A stretch of 64,000 nucleotides of DNA, from NCBI RefSeq assembly GCF_031679605.1, contig NZ_CP117522.1, positions 3,782,001 to 3,846,000 of the forward strand. The letters run 5' to 3'. Positions within the stretch are counted from its first letter, which is position 1; each line of letters begins with the position of its first letter. The DNA is from Streptomyces luomodiensis (GTDB taxonomy: Bacteria > Actinomycetota > Actinomycetes > Streptomycetales > Streptomycetaceae). The notes under the pieces were generated by a model. The model worked only from the letters and a program-made list of their open reading frames with translations, did no database searches and was not told where the DNA came from. Below are positions 33,671-43,056 of this stretch, piece after piece. The translations under genes and the position numbers were made by a program.

Positions 33671-36175
33671 ATGAGCCCTACGAGCCCTACGAGCCCTACG
33701 AGCCCGACCAGCTTGCCGACCGGGACGCCTGCGGTGAGCCCGTCGCCCGCGCTGTTCGACACCGTCCTGGTGGCCAACCGCGGCGAGATCGCCGTGCGCG
33801 TCATCCGCACCCTGCGGCGGCTCGGGGTGCGCTCGGTCGCCGTCCACAGCGACGCGGACGCGGACGCCCGGCATGTGCGGGAGGCGGACACGTCGGTGCG
33901 GATCGGCCCCGCCCCCGCCGCGCAGAGCTATCTGTCCATCGAGCGGCTGCTGGAGGCCGCGGCGCGCACCGGCGCCCAGGCCGTCCACCCCGGCTACGGC
34001 TTCCTCGCGGAGAACGGGGCGTTCGCCCGCGCCTGCGCCGACGCCGGGCTCGCCTTCATCGGGCCGCCCGCCGGGGCCATCGAGCTGATGGGCGACAAGA
34101 TCCGCGCCAAGGAGACCGTGCACGCGGCCGGGGTGCCGGTGGTGCCGGGCTCCTCGGGCAGCGGGCTGACGGACGCACAGCTCATCACCGCCGCCCGCGA
34201 GATCGGGACGCCGGTGCTGCTGAAGCCCTCGGCGGGCGGCGGCGGCAAGGGCATGCGGCTGGTCCGCGACGAGGCGCTGCTCGCCGACGAGATCGCGGCC
34301 GCCCGGCGGGAGGCCCGTGGCGCGTTCGGCGATGACACGCTGCTGGTGGAGCGCTGGATCGACCGGCCCCGGCATATCGAGATCCAGGTGCTGGCGGACG
34401 GTCACGGCCATGTGGTGCACCTCGGGGAGCGCGAGTGCTCGCTCCAGCGCCGCCATCAGAAGATCATCGAAGAGGCGCCCAGTCCGCTGCTGGACGAGGC
34501 CACCCGGGCGCGGATGGGCGAGGCGGCGGTGGCGGCGGCGCGGTCGTGCGGCTATGTGGGCGCGGGCACGGTCGAGTTCATCGTGCCGGGCGACGATCCG
34601 TCCGCGTACTGCTTCATGGAGATGAACACCCGGCTCCAGGTGGAGCATCCGGTGACCGAGCTGACGGTATCGGTCGGCGGACGGGCGGGCCTGGACCTGG
34701 TGGAGTGGCAGCTGCGCGTCGCCGCGGGCGAGCCGCTGCCGTTCGGACAGGACGACATCGCCTTCGGCGGCCATGCGGTGGAGGCCCGTATCTGTGCCGA
34801 GACCGCCCGCTCGGCGGCCGACGGCCGGGTGGACTTCCTGCCCTCGGCCGGCACCGTGCTGGCGCTGGACGAGCCGGCGGGCGAGGGGGTGCGGGTCGAC
34901 TCCGGGCTGAGCACGGGCACCGAGGTCGGCACGGTCTACGACCCCATGCTCGCCAAGGTCATCGCCCACGGCCCCGACCGCCCCACGGCCCTGCGCCGGC
35001 TGCGCGCCGCCCTCGGCTCCCTGACCGTCCTCGGCGTGGACACCAACACCGGCTTCCTGCGCCGCCTGGCCGCCCACCCCACGGTCGTCTCGGGCGAGCT
35101 CGACACGGGCCTGGTCGACCGCGCGGCGGCCGCGCTGATCCCCTCGGCCATACCGCAGGAGGTCTACGCGGCGGCGGCCCTGCTGCGCCAGGCGGCGCTG
35201 GAACCCACGGCTCCGCGCGGCGGCGGGCCCGGTCCGCATCCAGAGCCCGTCGGCCCCGGCGGTCCCGGCGGCCCGGCGCGCGGCCCGGCCGCGGACGTCT
35301 GGGTCGATCCGTTCTCGGTGCCGACCGGCTGGCGGCTGGGCGGAGCCCCCGCCTGGACCATCCACCGCCTGCGCGTGCCGGGCCACTCCCCGGTGACCGT
35401 CCGCATGCGCGGCCGCGCGCATGACGCGGAACTGCGGATCGAGCACCCGGCCTCCCACACAGCGGAGGACACCACACCCGTGCGACCCGCAGGGCCGGCC
35501 GGTGCGGCGGCCCACAGCGCGCCGGAGATGGCACCCGGCGCCGGCGGCACCACGGCGGGCGCGGGCGAGTCGCCCCGGGCCCCCGGCGCGAGCGGCCGCC
35601 CGGCAGCCGGGATGAGCGGCCCGGCAGCCGCTCACCAGCCGGCGGCGGACTACGGGCCCGGCGGCGCGGCCGGGGCCACGCGAGTCCCGGCAGCCGCCGC
35701 GGACGCAGGAGGCGTGCGGGCTCGGCTCGTCGTCCTGGACGAGGGCACCGTGCTGGTGGACCTCGGCGGGGTCACCCACCGCTTCCGCCATGCCGCCCAT
35801 GGCACGAGCCACTGGCTGGGCCGGGACGGGGACACCTGGCGCGTGGTCGGCCACGACCCCGTGGAGGAGGCGCTGCGCGGAGGGGCCGCCGCCGCGCACG
35901 CCGGGGAGCTGACCGCGCCCATGCCCGGCACCGTCACCGTCGTGAAGGCGGCCGTGGGCGACGAGGTCACCGCGGGTCAGGGCCTGCTGGTGGTCGAGGC
36001 GATGAAGATGGAGCACCTCATCTCCGCCCCGCACGACGGGACCGTCACCGAGCTCGATGTGGCCCCCGGCAGCACGGTCGCCATGGACCAGCTGCTGGCG
36101 GTCGTCACCCCGCACGAGAGCACTCCGCATGAGAACCACGAGAGCACTCCGCACGAGAACGAGGAGCGTGAGTGA
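33671..36175 (+). CDS. accA1: Acyl-CoA carboxylase alpha subunit (biotin carboxylase-BCCP)
   Basis: 834 residues from ATG 33671, which has GAGGGGG nine bases upstream; ATG 33662 is too close to it. The N-terminal tail is (SPT)n from a 9-bp repeat. The biotin carboxylase domain (about 25-470) has [17 protein letters not shown], the ATP-grasp loop [12 protein letters not shown] and [17 protein letters not shown] Gly/Ala/Pro-rich linker at about 600-680 separates it from the biotinyl domain with VEAMKMEH near the end. The tail [13 protein letters not shown] is a 24-bp duplication. It carboxylates biotin for the beta subunit in 3-methylcrotonyl-CoA breakdown. Start and stop are close to or overlap the neighbouring genes. 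Confidence 0.92.
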   Translation: MSPTSPTSPTSPTSLPTGTPAVSPSPALFDTVLVANRGEIAVRVIRTLRRLGVRSVAVHSDADADARHVREADTSVRIGPAPAAQSYLSIERLLEAAARTGAQAVHPGYGFLAENGAFARACADAGLAFIGPPAGAIELMGDKIRAKETVHAAGVPVVPGSSGSGLTDAQLITAAREIGTPVLLKPSAGGGGKGMRLVRDEALLADEIAAARREARGAFGDDTLLVERWIDRPRHIEIQVLADGHGHVVHLGERECSLQRRHQKIIEEAPSPLLDEATRARMGEAAVAAARSCGYVGAGTVEFIVPGDDPSAYCFMEMNTRLQVEHPVTELTVSVGGRAGLDLVEWQLRVAAGEPLPFGQDDIAFGGHAVEARICAETARSAADGRVDFLPSAGTVLALDEPAGEGVRVDSGLSTGTEVGTVYDPMLAKVIAHGPDRPTALRRLRAALGSLTVLGVDTNTGFLRRLAAHPTVVSGELDTGLVDRAAAALIPSAIPQEVYAAAALLRQAALEPTAPRGGGPGPHPEPVGPGGPGGPARGPAADVWVDPFSVPTGWRLGGAPAWTIHRLRVPGHSPVTVRMRGRAHDAELRIEHPASHTAEDTTPVRPAGPAGAAAHSAPEMAPGAGGTTAGAGESPRAPGASGRPAAGMSGPAAAHQPAADYGPGGAAGATRVPAAAADAGGVRARLVVLDEGTVLVDLGGVTHRFRHAAHGTSHWLGRDGDTWRVVGHDPVEEALRGGAAAAHAGELTAPMPGTVTVVKAAVGDEVTAGQGLLVVEAMKMEHLISAPHDGTVTELDVAPGSTVAMDQLLAVVTPHESTPHENHESTPHENEERE
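33674..33706 (+). repeat. 9-bp coding repeat at the start of the carboxylase alpha gene
   Basis: AGCCCTACG occurs three times in tandem from 33674 and is followed by one degenerate copy. It encodes Ser-Pro-Thr units just after the start codon, so copy-number changes would not shift the frame. Confidence 0.75.
36113..36160 (+). repeat. 24-bp tandem duplication at the carboxylase alpha 3' end
   Basis: Two copies (36113-36136 and 36137-36160) differ by a single base and encode HESTPHEN twice, after the biotinyl domain. They extend the C-terminus beyond the usual family end. Confidence 0.75.
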
Positions 36176-37119
36176 TGACCCTCCCGATGTCCCTCCCCAT
36201 GACCGTCCCGGCCCCCGGGCTGCCCGCCCGGGTCCGGATCCACGAGGTGGGCCCGCGGGACGGGCTGCAGAACGAGAAGACGCTGGTCCCGGCGGCCATC
36301 AAGGCCGAGTTCATCCGGCGGCTCGCCGAGGCCGGTCTCACCACCATCGAGGCCACCAGCTTCGTCCATCCGAAGTGGGTGCCCCAGCTGGCCGACGCCG
36401 AGGAGCTGATGCGGCTGGTCGACGACGTGGACGCCCGGCTCCCGGTGCTGGTGCCCAATGAGCGCGGGCTGGACCGCGCCCTCGCGCTGGGCGCGCGCGA
36501 GATCGCCGTCTTCGCCAGCGCCACGGAGTCCTTCGCCAGGGCCAATCTCAACCGCACGGTGGACGAGGCGCTGGAGATGTTCACACCGGTCGTCGCCAAG
36601 GCCGAGGACGCGGGCGTGGCCGTGCGCGGCTATCTGTCGATGTGCTTCGGCGACCCGTGGGAGGGGCCGGTCCCGGTCTCCCAGACCGTCTCGGTCAGCC
36701 GCCGCCTCCTGGACATGGGGTGCGACGAGATCAGTCTCGGCGACACCATCGGCGTGGCCACCCCCGGCCATGTGCGGGAGCTGCTGGACGCGCTCAACGA
36801 GGCGGGCATCGCCGATGACCGGCTGGCCGTGCACTTCCACGACACCTACGGCCAGGCCCTCGCCAACACCCTCGCGGCCCTGCAGCACGGTGTGACCACC
36901 GTCGACGCCTCCGCCGGGGGCCTCGGCGGCTGCCCCTACGCGAAGAGCGCCACCGGCAATCTCGCCACCGAGGACCTCGTGTGGATGCTCGACGGCCTCG
37001 GCATCGAGACCGGGGTCGACATCGGCCGTCTCACCGCAACCAGCGTGTGGATGGCCCGGCACCTGGGCCGGCCCAGCCCGTCCCGCACCGTCCGCGCCCT
37101 CTCCCAGAAGGAGACCTGA
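36175..37119 (+). CDS. hmgL: Hydroxymethylglutaryl-CoA lyase
   Basis: 314 residues from ATG 36175, which overlaps the stop codon of the carboxylase alpha gene (TGATG). The TIM-barrel lyase motifs are present: VGPRDGLQNEK (metal-binding Asp and catalytic Arg), LAVHFHDTYGQALAN (metal-binding His pair) and ASAGGLGGCPYAKSATGN with the catalytic Cys. It cleaves HMG-CoA to acetyl-CoA and acetoacetate, the last step of leucine degradation. It sits between carboxylase and dehydrogenase in one operon. Confidence 0.93.
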   Translation: MTLPMSLPMTVPAPGLPARVRIHEVGPRDGLQNEKTLVPAAIKAEFIRRLAEAGLTTIEATSFVHPKWVPQLADAEELMRLVDDVDARLPVLVPNERGLDRALALGAREIAVFASATESFARANLNRTVDEALEMFTPVVAKAEDAGVAVRGYLSMCFGDPWEGPVPVSQTVSVSRRLLDMGCDEISLGDTIGVATPGHVRELLDALNEAGIADDRLAVHFHDTYGQALANTLAALQHGVTTVDASAGGLGGCPYAKSATGNLATEDLVWMLDGLGIETGVDIGRLTATSVWMARHLGRPSPSRTVRALSQKET

Positions 37120-37122
37120 GCC

Positions 37123-38289
37123 ATGCCGATCGACCACCGACTCAGCCCGGAACACGAGGAACTGCGCCGTACCGTCGAGGCGTTCGCGCACGATGTGGTC
37201 GCCCCCAAGATCGGGGAGTACTGGGAGCACCATGAGTTCCCGTACGAGATCGTCCGCGAGATGGGCCGGATGGGCCTGTTCGGCCTGCCCTTCCCGGAGG
37301 AGTACGGCGGTATGGGCGGGGACTACTTCGCGCTCTGCATCGCCCTGGAGGAGCTGGCCCGGGTGGACTCCTCGGTGGCCATCACCCTGGAGGCGGGGGT
37401 CTCGCTCGGTGCGATGCCGATCTTCCGCTACGGCACGGAGGAGCAGAAGCGCACCTGGCTGCCGGCGCTATGCTCCGGGGAGGCCCTGGGCGCGTTCGGC
37501 CTGACCGAGCCCGGCGGCGGCTCGGACGCGGGTGCCACCCGCACCACGGCCCGGCTGGACGAGGCCACCGGCGAGTGGGTGATCAACGGCACCAAGTGCT
37601 TTATCACCAACTCCGGTACGGACATCACCACGCTGGTCACCGTCACCGCGGTCACCGGCCGCACGGAGGACGGCCGCCCCGAGATCTCCTCGATCATCGT
37701 GCCGTCGGGCACGCCCGGCTTCAGCGTGGCCGCCCCCTACTCCAAGGTGGGGTGGAACGCCTCGGACACCCGCGAGCTGTCCTTCGCCGACTGCCGGGTC
37801 CCGGCCGCGAACCTGCTGGGCGCGGAGGGCCGGGGCTACGCCCAGTTCCTGCGGATCCTGGACGAGGGCCGGATCGCGATCTCCGCGCTGGCCACCGGGC
37901 TCGCCCAGGGCTGTGTGGACGAGTCGGTGGCGTACGCCAGGACGCGCGAGGCGTTCGGCCGTCCCATCGGCGCCAACCAGGCGATCCAGTTCAAGCTCGC
38001 CGATATGGAGTCGCGCGCCCATATGGCCCGGGTGGCCTGGCGTGACGCGGCCTCCCGGCTGGTGCTCGGCGAACCGTTCAAGAAAGAGGCGGCGATCGCG
38101 AAGCTCTACTCCTCCGAGGTCGCGGTGGACAACGCCCGCGAGGCCACCCAGATCCACGGTGGCTATGGCTTCATGAACGAGTACCCGGTGGCCCGGATGT
38201 GGCGGGACTCCAAGATCCTGGAGATCGGCGAGGGCACCAGCGAGGTCCAGCGCATGCTGATCGCGCGAGAACTGGGCTTCGCAAGCTGA
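37123..38289 (+). CDS. acdH: Acyl-CoA dehydrogenase, branched/short-chain type
   Basis: 388 residues starting three bases after the lyase stop. Motifs: FGLTEPGGGSDAGATRTTA, FGRPIGANQAIQFKLADME and IHGGYGFMNEYPVARMWRD. IGEGTSEVQRMLIAR carries the catalytic Glu at the standard (MCAD) site, unlike the second dehydrogenase at 29998. From memory, the AcdH protein of S. coelicolor and S. avermitilis, in the same gene context, acts on isobutyryl-, isovaleryl- and related acyl-CoAs. It is the last gene of the leucine operon. Confidence 0.9.
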   Translation: MPIDHRLSPEHEELRRTVEAFAHDVVAPKIGEYWEHHEFPYEIVREMGRMGLFGLPFPEEYGGMGGDYFALCIALEELARVDSSVAITLEAGVSLGAMPIFRYGTEEQKRTWLPALCSGEALGAFGLTEPGGGSDAGATRTTARLDEATGEWVINGTKCFITNSGTDITTLVTVTAVTGRTEDGRPEISSIIVPSGTPGFSVAAPYSKVGWNASDTRELSFADCRVPAANLLGAEGRGYAQFLRILDEGRIAISALATGLAQGCVDESVAYARTREAFGRPIGANQAIQFKLADMESRAHMARVAWRDAASRLVLGEPFKKEAAIAKLYSSEVAVDNAREATQIHGGYGFMNEYPVARMWRDSKILEIGEGTSEVQRMLIARELGFAS

Positions 38290-38813
38290 CCCACCACAGG
38301 GCTCCGCCCGCAACCCCCGCCCCGCGGCACCGCCTCGTGGGCACCGCCCCATGGGCCCCCGCCCGTGGACCCGCCCCGCAGGCCCGCCCCCTGGCACCGC
38401 CCCGCAAGCCCCGCCTCCTAGGACGCCGCCCCGTGGGCCCGCCCCCTGGGGCGGGCCCACGGTCCGCCCCTTCGCGCGGTCCCGAGCCCCGAGCTCGGGG
38501 CCCGCACCCTCGCTCCGAGACCGTGACGGAAGGTCCCGCGCGTCAGCCTGACTGTGGCAGCCCCGCCCCTGGCGGGCGCCCGACGCCGGAGCCACCATCG
38601 AGCGCCCGCTCGCCGGGCCCACCACTGGGCCACCGCCCGCCGGAGCCAGGCCCACCATTCGAGGTAGGGCCACACCCCGGGACAAGACCACACCCCAGAG
38701 GCCAGGCCCACAACCCATCCGCAAGGTCGAGGGCACGCGGCCCCCGCGTCCCGGCGCCCCGGGGACGCGGGGGCGCGGGGGCGCGGGGGCGCGGGGGCCG
38801 TGCCGGTGGGGGG
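38290..38813. other. Very GC-rich convergent intergenic region
   Basis: About 520 bases with no credible gene. The first part is C/G-rich low-complexity sequence with many CCGCCCC runs. It ends with a strong hairpin (38740-38774) and an 8-bp tandem array of GGGGGCGC up to about 38798. Frames on both strands are Pro/Arg/Ala-rich without ribosome sites. Confidence 0.55.
38740..38774. terminator. Hairpin terminator between acdH and the GH20 gene
   Basis: GCCCCCGCGTCCC (38740-38752) pairs exactly with GGGACGCGGGGGC (38762-38774), a 13-bp stem with a 9-base loop. It lacks a U-tract, which is common for Streptomyces terminators, and could work for both convergent genes. Confidence 0.6.
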
Positions 38814-40463
38814 TCAGTCGGTGGGCCAGGGGATCTGCGGGGAGGGGTAGTACGCGATGCGCAGCGCGTCCCAGCGGGGGCCCTGCGCCGCGAGCCGGAC
38901 CCGGTAGTCGCTCCAGTCGTGCGTACGCGCGGGCGACCAGCCGAGTTCGGCGATGCCGGGGAGGCGGGGGAAGGCCATGTACTCGAGCTGCGGGCTGGTC
39001 AGCAGGGTCTCCGACCACAGTGGCGCCTCGACACCGAGCACCGATGACGCCGGGGCGTCCTTGATGTAGGTGGCCGGGTCCCAGTCGTAGGACTGCTTCG
39101 CCTCGACGTACCCGGCCCAACTCAGCCCCAGCGGAGTATCGGCGTCGTACTTCATGTCCAGATAGGCGCGGTTGGCCGGTGAGAGGACCAGCCGGGTGCC
39201 CGCCTTGGCCGCCTCGGCGACCTCCTTCTCGTTCCCGTTCAGGCCCCAGTACTGGGCGATCGCGCCCTTCGCGGGACGCGCTCCGGTGAGCTGGTGCCAG
39301 CCGACCACCGTCTTGCCGTACTTGGCGACGACCGGCTGTACCCGGTCCATGAAGGCCGCGTAGTCCTCATGGCTGGTGGAGTGGGCCTCGTCCCCGCCGA
39401 TGTGCAGATAGCGGCCGGGGGTAAGCGCGGCGAGTTCGCGGATGACGTCGTCCACGAAGTCGTACGTCACCTCCTTGGGCGCGCACAGGGAGCTGAAGCC
39501 GACATCGGTGCCGGTGTAGAGCGGCTGGGCGACGCTGTCGCAGTTGAGCCGCGCGTAGGAGGCGAGCGCCGCGTTGGTGTGGCCCGGCATGTCGATCTCG
39601 GGGACGACGGTCAGCTCACGGCTCGCCGCGTAACGCACGATCTCGCGGTAGTCGGCCTTGGTGTAGTAGCCGCCGGGCCCGCCCCCGACCTGCGTGGAGC
39701 CGCCGTACGTGGCCAGCCGTGGCCAGGAGTCGATCGCGATCCGCCACCCCTGGTCGTCCGAGAGGTGCAGATGCAGCTTGTTGAGCTTGTAGAGAGCCAA
39801 CTGGTCGATGTAGCGCTTGACCTGATCCACGCTGAAGAAGTGCCGGGAGACATCGAGCATCGCGCCCCGCCAGGCGTAGCGCGGCACATCGGTGATGGTG
39901 CCTCGGGAGACCCGCCACGGGCCCGGCTGCCGGGTGGTGCGCTCGACCGACGCGGGCAGCAGCTGCCGCAGCGTCTGCACGCCGTGGAACAGCCCCGCGG
40001 AGCCACGCGCGCTGAGGGTGATCGCGCGTCCGGTGACCTCCAGCCGGTATCCCTCCGCGCCCAGCTTCCGCACCCCGGCGGCCTGGGGCAGCAGCCGCAG
40101 CCGGATGCCGTCGCCGCCCGACCGCGCGGTCACGGGCAGCGAAAAGCCGGTGGAGGGGCGCAGCACCTTCGCCAGGTAGTCGCCCACCCGGCGCGCCGGA
40201 CGCGCCGAGCCGTCGGAGGCGGACACCCGGATGCGGGTGTTCGAGCGGATCGTGTACGAGCCCGCCGCGGGCCGTACGGACGCGGGCGCGGGCACCACCC
40301 GGTCCAGGGGGGCCGGGGCGGTGGCGGCCTGGGCCACCCCGGCGGCGTGCGAAGGGGAAGCGAAAGAAGCGGAAGAGGCGGACGCGGAGGAGGCCGCGGT
40401 CCCCGCCCCGGCGACCACGGTCAGCAGCAGCGAACACAGAAGTCGGGCACGGCGTCGTCTCAC
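38814..40463 (-). CDS. Secreted GH20 beta-N-acetylhexosaminidase
   Basis: 549 residues from GTG 40463, which has AAGGGA six bases upstream; the longer frame to 40478 has no ribosome site. The N-terminus is a basic Sec signal (RRRRARLLCSLLLTVVAGAG) followed by an Ser/Ala-rich stretch. A GH20b-type domain comes first, then the catalytic barrel with DVSRHFF, LHLHLSDDQGWRI, VVPEIDMPGHT and the catalytic Asp-Glu pair in YLHIGGDEAHST. It releases GlcNAc from chitobiose outside the cell. A DasR-like dre element lies 57 bases upstream. Together with glmS and GH3 it supports amino-sugar use. Confidence 0.93.
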   Translation of the reverse strand: MRRRRARLLCSLLLTVVAGAGTAASSASASSASFASPSHAAGVAQAATAPAPLDRVVPAPASVRPAAGSYTIRSNTRIRVSASDGSARPARRVGDYLAKVLRPSTGFSLPVTARSGGDGIRLRLLPQAAGVRKLGAEGYRLEVTGRAITLSARGSAGLFHGVQTLRQLLPASVERTTRQPGPWRVSRGTITDVPRYAWRGAMLDVSRHFFSVDQVKRYIDQLALYKLNKLHLHLSDDQGWRIAIDSWPRLATYGGSTQVGGGPGGYYTKADYREIVRYAASRELTVVPEIDMPGHTNAALASYARLNCDSVAQPLYTGTDVGFSSLCAPKEVTYDFVDDVIRELAALTPGRYLHIGGDEAHSTSHEDYAAFMDRVQPVVAKYGKTVVGWHQLTGARPAKGAIAQYWGLNGNEKEVAEAAKAGTRLVLSPANRAYLDMKYDADTPLGLSWAGYVEAKQSYDWDPATYIKDAPASSVLGVEAPLWSETLLTSPQLEYMAFPRLPGIAELGWSPARTHDWSDYRVRLAAQGPRWDALRIAYYPSPQIPWPTD

Positions 40464-40519
40464 AGGGGATCCCTTCACCGAAACGTCGCTCTTGGGTACC
40501 GCGAGGCCCAGGTGCGGTC

Positions 40520-40534
40520 AAGGTGTAGACCAAT
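40520..40534. promoter_or_regulatory. DasR-type dre site of the GH20 gene
   Basis: AAGGTGTAGACCAAT matches the dre consensus (ACTGGTCTAGACCACT) at 11 of 15 aligned positions, including the TAGACCA half. From established work, DasR represses chitin/GlcNAc genes and releases them when GlcN-6-P binds. The position fits control of the hexosaminidase. Confidence 0.6.
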
Positions 40535-40657
40535 GTGTCGCCATGGAGCCGCCGGAATGCACCACATGGCGTAATTCGCCCGCATATCACCCAACAAGAG
40601 GGCATGTGCGGCCTCGACGGCGAAAGCGCGCCCCAGAACTCCGCGTTCACCCCAAGC

Positions 40658-40677
40658 CCTGCCCGATATCGGGCAGG
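40658..40677. promoter_or_regulatory. Perfect 20-bp palindrome between GH20 and a small conserved gene
   Basis: CCTGCCCGATATCGGGCAGG is a perfect, uninterrupted palindrome. It lies 55 bases before the ATG of the small gene on the plus strand and 195 bases before the GH20 start. It suggests an operator for an unidentified dimeric regulator. Confidence 0.55.
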
Positions 40678-40731
40678 ATTGTTGCGAAACCCGTCTCCGC
40701 ATCGCAGTATCAACGGGTGCTCGATCGCCGT

Positions 40732-40992
40732 ATGTCCCACGATGACCTTATCGACCACCTGGTCCGCAGTACGCCGCTCAGCCGCGGCGAGGCGGCCCGG
40801 GTGGTGCTGGACGTGCTGGCGTACTTCGACGAGACGACGGAGGAGTTCGTCCGGCGCCGCCACCGCGAGCTACAGTCCGGCGGGCTGACCAACGCGGACA
40901 TCTTCGAGCGAATCACCGCCGAGCTGCCGCACCGCGCGGTGGCCCCGCCCGAACTCTCGCTGCGCCAGCTGCGCCGCATCGTCTACGGCTGA
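40732..40992 (+). CDS. Conserved hypothetical small protein
   Basis: 86 residues from ATG 40732; GTG 40717 is an in-frame alternative. Sequence: MSHDDLIDHLVRSTPLSRG, then AARVVLDVLAYFDETTEEFVRRRHRELQSGG, ending in LRQLRRIVYG. It is charged and mostly helical. The LIDHLVRSTPLSRGEAARVVLDVLAYF part resembles DNA-binding HU-like or regulator helices only in general terms. No ribosome site is evident, so a leaderless mRNA is possible. It precedes glmS by 116 bases on the same strand. Function unknown. Confidence 0.6.
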   Translation: MSHDDLIDHLVRSTPLSRGEAARVVLDVLAYFDETTEEFVRRRHRELQSGGLTNADIFERITAELPHRAVAPPELSLRQLRRIVYG

Positions 40993-41108
40993 CGACGCCA
41001 ATCCACGACGCCAATACACGACACCGGCCCACGACGGCGGCCGCCACCGCCGAACGCCGGCACGGGCACGAGCACGCATGAGCGATCCAATGGGAGGCCC
41101 AGAACACC

Positions 41109-42950
41109 ATGTGCGGAATCGTCGGATACATCGGAAAACGCGATGTGGCACCGCTGCTGCTGGAGGGACTACAGCGCCTGGAGTACCGCGGCTACGACTC
41201 CGCGGGCATCGCGATCCAGGGCAAGCCGGGTAAGGGCGGGCAGAACGCCTCGTCGACCGGGCTGAAGACCGCCAAGGCCAAGGGCCGGGTCCGCGAGCTG
41301 GAGGCCAAGCTTCCCAAGCGGTTCACGGGCACCACCGGTATCGCCCACACCCGCTGGGCCACCCACGGCGCGCCCAACGACCGCAACGCGCATCCGCATC
41401 TGGACGCGGACGGCAAGGTGGCCGTCGTCCACAACGGCATCATCGACAACGCCGCCGAGCTGCGCGCCAAGCTCACCGCCGACGGCGTGGAACTGGCCTC
41501 CGACACCGACTCCGAGGCGCTCGCCCACCTCATCGGCCGCTCCCAGGCGCCCACTCTGGAGGAGAAGGTCCGTCACGCGCTCGCGATGGTCGAGGGCACC
41601 TACGGCATCGCCGTGCTGCACGCGGACTTCCCCGACCGCATCATCGTCGCCCGCAACGGCTCGCCGGTGGTGCTGGGCATCGGCGAGAAGGAGATGTTCG
41701 TCGCCTCGGACGTCGCCGCGCTGGTCAGCCACACCCGCCAGGTGGTCACCCTGGACGACGGCGAGATGGCCACCCTCAAGGCCGACGACTACCGCACCTA
41801 CACCACCGAGGGCAGCCGCACCTCCACCTCCCCCACCACCGTGGAGTGGGAGGCCGAGTCGTACGACATGGGCGGCCACGACACCTATATGCACAAGGAG
41901 ATCCACGAGCAGGTCGACGCCGTGGACCGGGTGCTGCGCGGCCGGATCGACGACCGCTTCTCCACCGTCCGGCTGGGCGGGCTCAACCTGGACGCCCGCG
42001 AGGCGCGCGGGGTGCGCCGGGTCAAGATCCTCGGCTGTGGTTCGGCGTACCACACGGGTCTGATCGGGGCCCAGCTGATCGAGGAGCTGGCCCGGATCCC
42101 GGCGGACGCGGAGCCCGCGAGCGAGTTCCGCTACCGCAACCCGGTCGTGGACCCGGACACCCTCTACATCGCGGTCAGCCAGTCCGGCGAGACCTACGAC
42201 ACCCTGGCGGCCGTCCAGGAGCTCAAGCGCAAGGGCGCGCGGGTGCTGGGCGTCGTCAACGTCGTGGGCAGCGCGATCGCCCGGGAGACGGACGGCGGGG
42301 TGTACGTCCACGCGGGCCCGGAGGTGTGCGTCGTCTCCACCAAGTGCTTCACCAACACCGCCGTCGCCTTCGCGCTGCTCGCCCTGCACCTGGGCCGGAT
42401 CCGCGATCTCTCGGTCGCCGACGGCAAGCGGATCATCGACGGGCTGCGCAAGCTGCCCGAGCAGATCGCCGAGGTGCTGCGCGGCGAGCAGGAGATCGAG
42501 AAGCTCGCCGCCGAATATGCGAACGCAAAGAGCATGATGTTCGTCGGGCGGGTCCGCGGCTACCCGGTGGCGCGCGAGGCGTCCCTGAAGCTGAAGGAGG
42601 TCTCGTACATCCACGCCGAGGCGTACCCGGCCTCCGAGCTCAAGCACGGGCCGCTCGCCCTGATCGAGCCCGAGGTGCCGACCGTGGCGGTCCTCCCGGA
42701 CGACGACCTGCTAGAGAAGAACCGCGCGACACTGGAGGAGATCAAGGCCCGCAGCGGCCGGATCCTGGCCGTCGCCCACCGGGAGCAGGAGAAGGCCGAC
42801 CACACGATCGTGGTACCCCGCAACGAGCCCGAGCTCGACCCGATCCTCATGGGCATCCCGCTCCAGCTGCTCGCGTACCACACGGCGCTGGCGCTCGGCC
42901 GGGACATCGACAAGCCCCGGAACCTCGCCAAGTCGGTGACGGTCGAATAG
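41109..42950 (+). CDS. glmS: Glutamine-fructose-6-phosphate aminotransferase
   Basis: 613 residues. The N-terminal glutaminase domain starts MCGIVGYIG, with Cys as nucleophile after Met removal, and has the LEYRGYDSAGI and TRWATHGAPNDRNAHPH motifs. Two SIS domains follow (ILGCGSAYHTG, AVSQSGETYDTLAAV, and EVSYIHAEAYPASELKHGPLALIE). The end KPRNLAKSVTVE is the conserved C-terminal tail. The enzyme makes glucosamine-6-phosphate for peptidoglycan. GGGAGG lies ten bases before the ATG. Most Streptomyces have two copies; this one is in the adpA region. Confidence 0.95.
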   Translation: MCGIVGYIGKRDVAPLLLEGLQRLEYRGYDSAGIAIQGKPGKGGQNASSTGLKTAKAKGRVRELEAKLPKRFTGTTGIAHTRWATHGAPNDRNAHPHLDADGKVAVVHNGIIDNAAELRAKLTADGVELASDTDSEALAHLIGRSQAPTLEEKVRHALAMVEGTYGIAVLHADFPDRIIVARNGSPVVLGIGEKEMFVASDVAALVSHTRQVVTLDDGEMATLKADDYRTYTTEGSRTSTSPTTVEWEAESYDMGGHDTYMHKEIHEQVDAVDRVLRGRIDDRFSTVRLGGLNLDAREARGVRRVKILGCGSAYHTGLIGAQLIEELARIPADAEPASEFRYRNPVVDPDTLYIAVSQSGETYDTLAAVQELKRKGARVLGVVNVVGSAIARETDGGVYVHAGPEVCVVSTKCFTNTAVAFALLALHLGRIRDLSVADGKRIIDGLRKLPEQIAEVLRGEQEIEKLAAEYANAKSMMFVGRVRGYPVAREASLKLKEVSYIHAEAYPASELKHGPLALIEPEVPTVAVLPDDDLLEKNRATLEEIKARSGRILAVAHREQEKADHTIVVPRNEPELDPILMGIPLQLLAYHTALALGRDIDKPRNLAKSVTVE

Positions 42951-43026
42951 GCCCGAGCCCCGGTCCGCACCCCGCGCGACCTCGGCGGATCCCTCGGCAG
43001 GTCCCCTCGACGAACCGCTCGGCGGT

Positions 43027-43056
43027 CCCCCGCGTGTGCCACCACGCACGCGGGGG
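43027..43056 (+). terminator. Hairpin terminator after glmS
   Basis: CCCCCGCGTG (43027-43036) pairs exactly with CACGCGGGGG (43047-43056) across a 10-base loop, 76 bases after the glmS stop. There is no U-tract. Confidence 0.6.
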
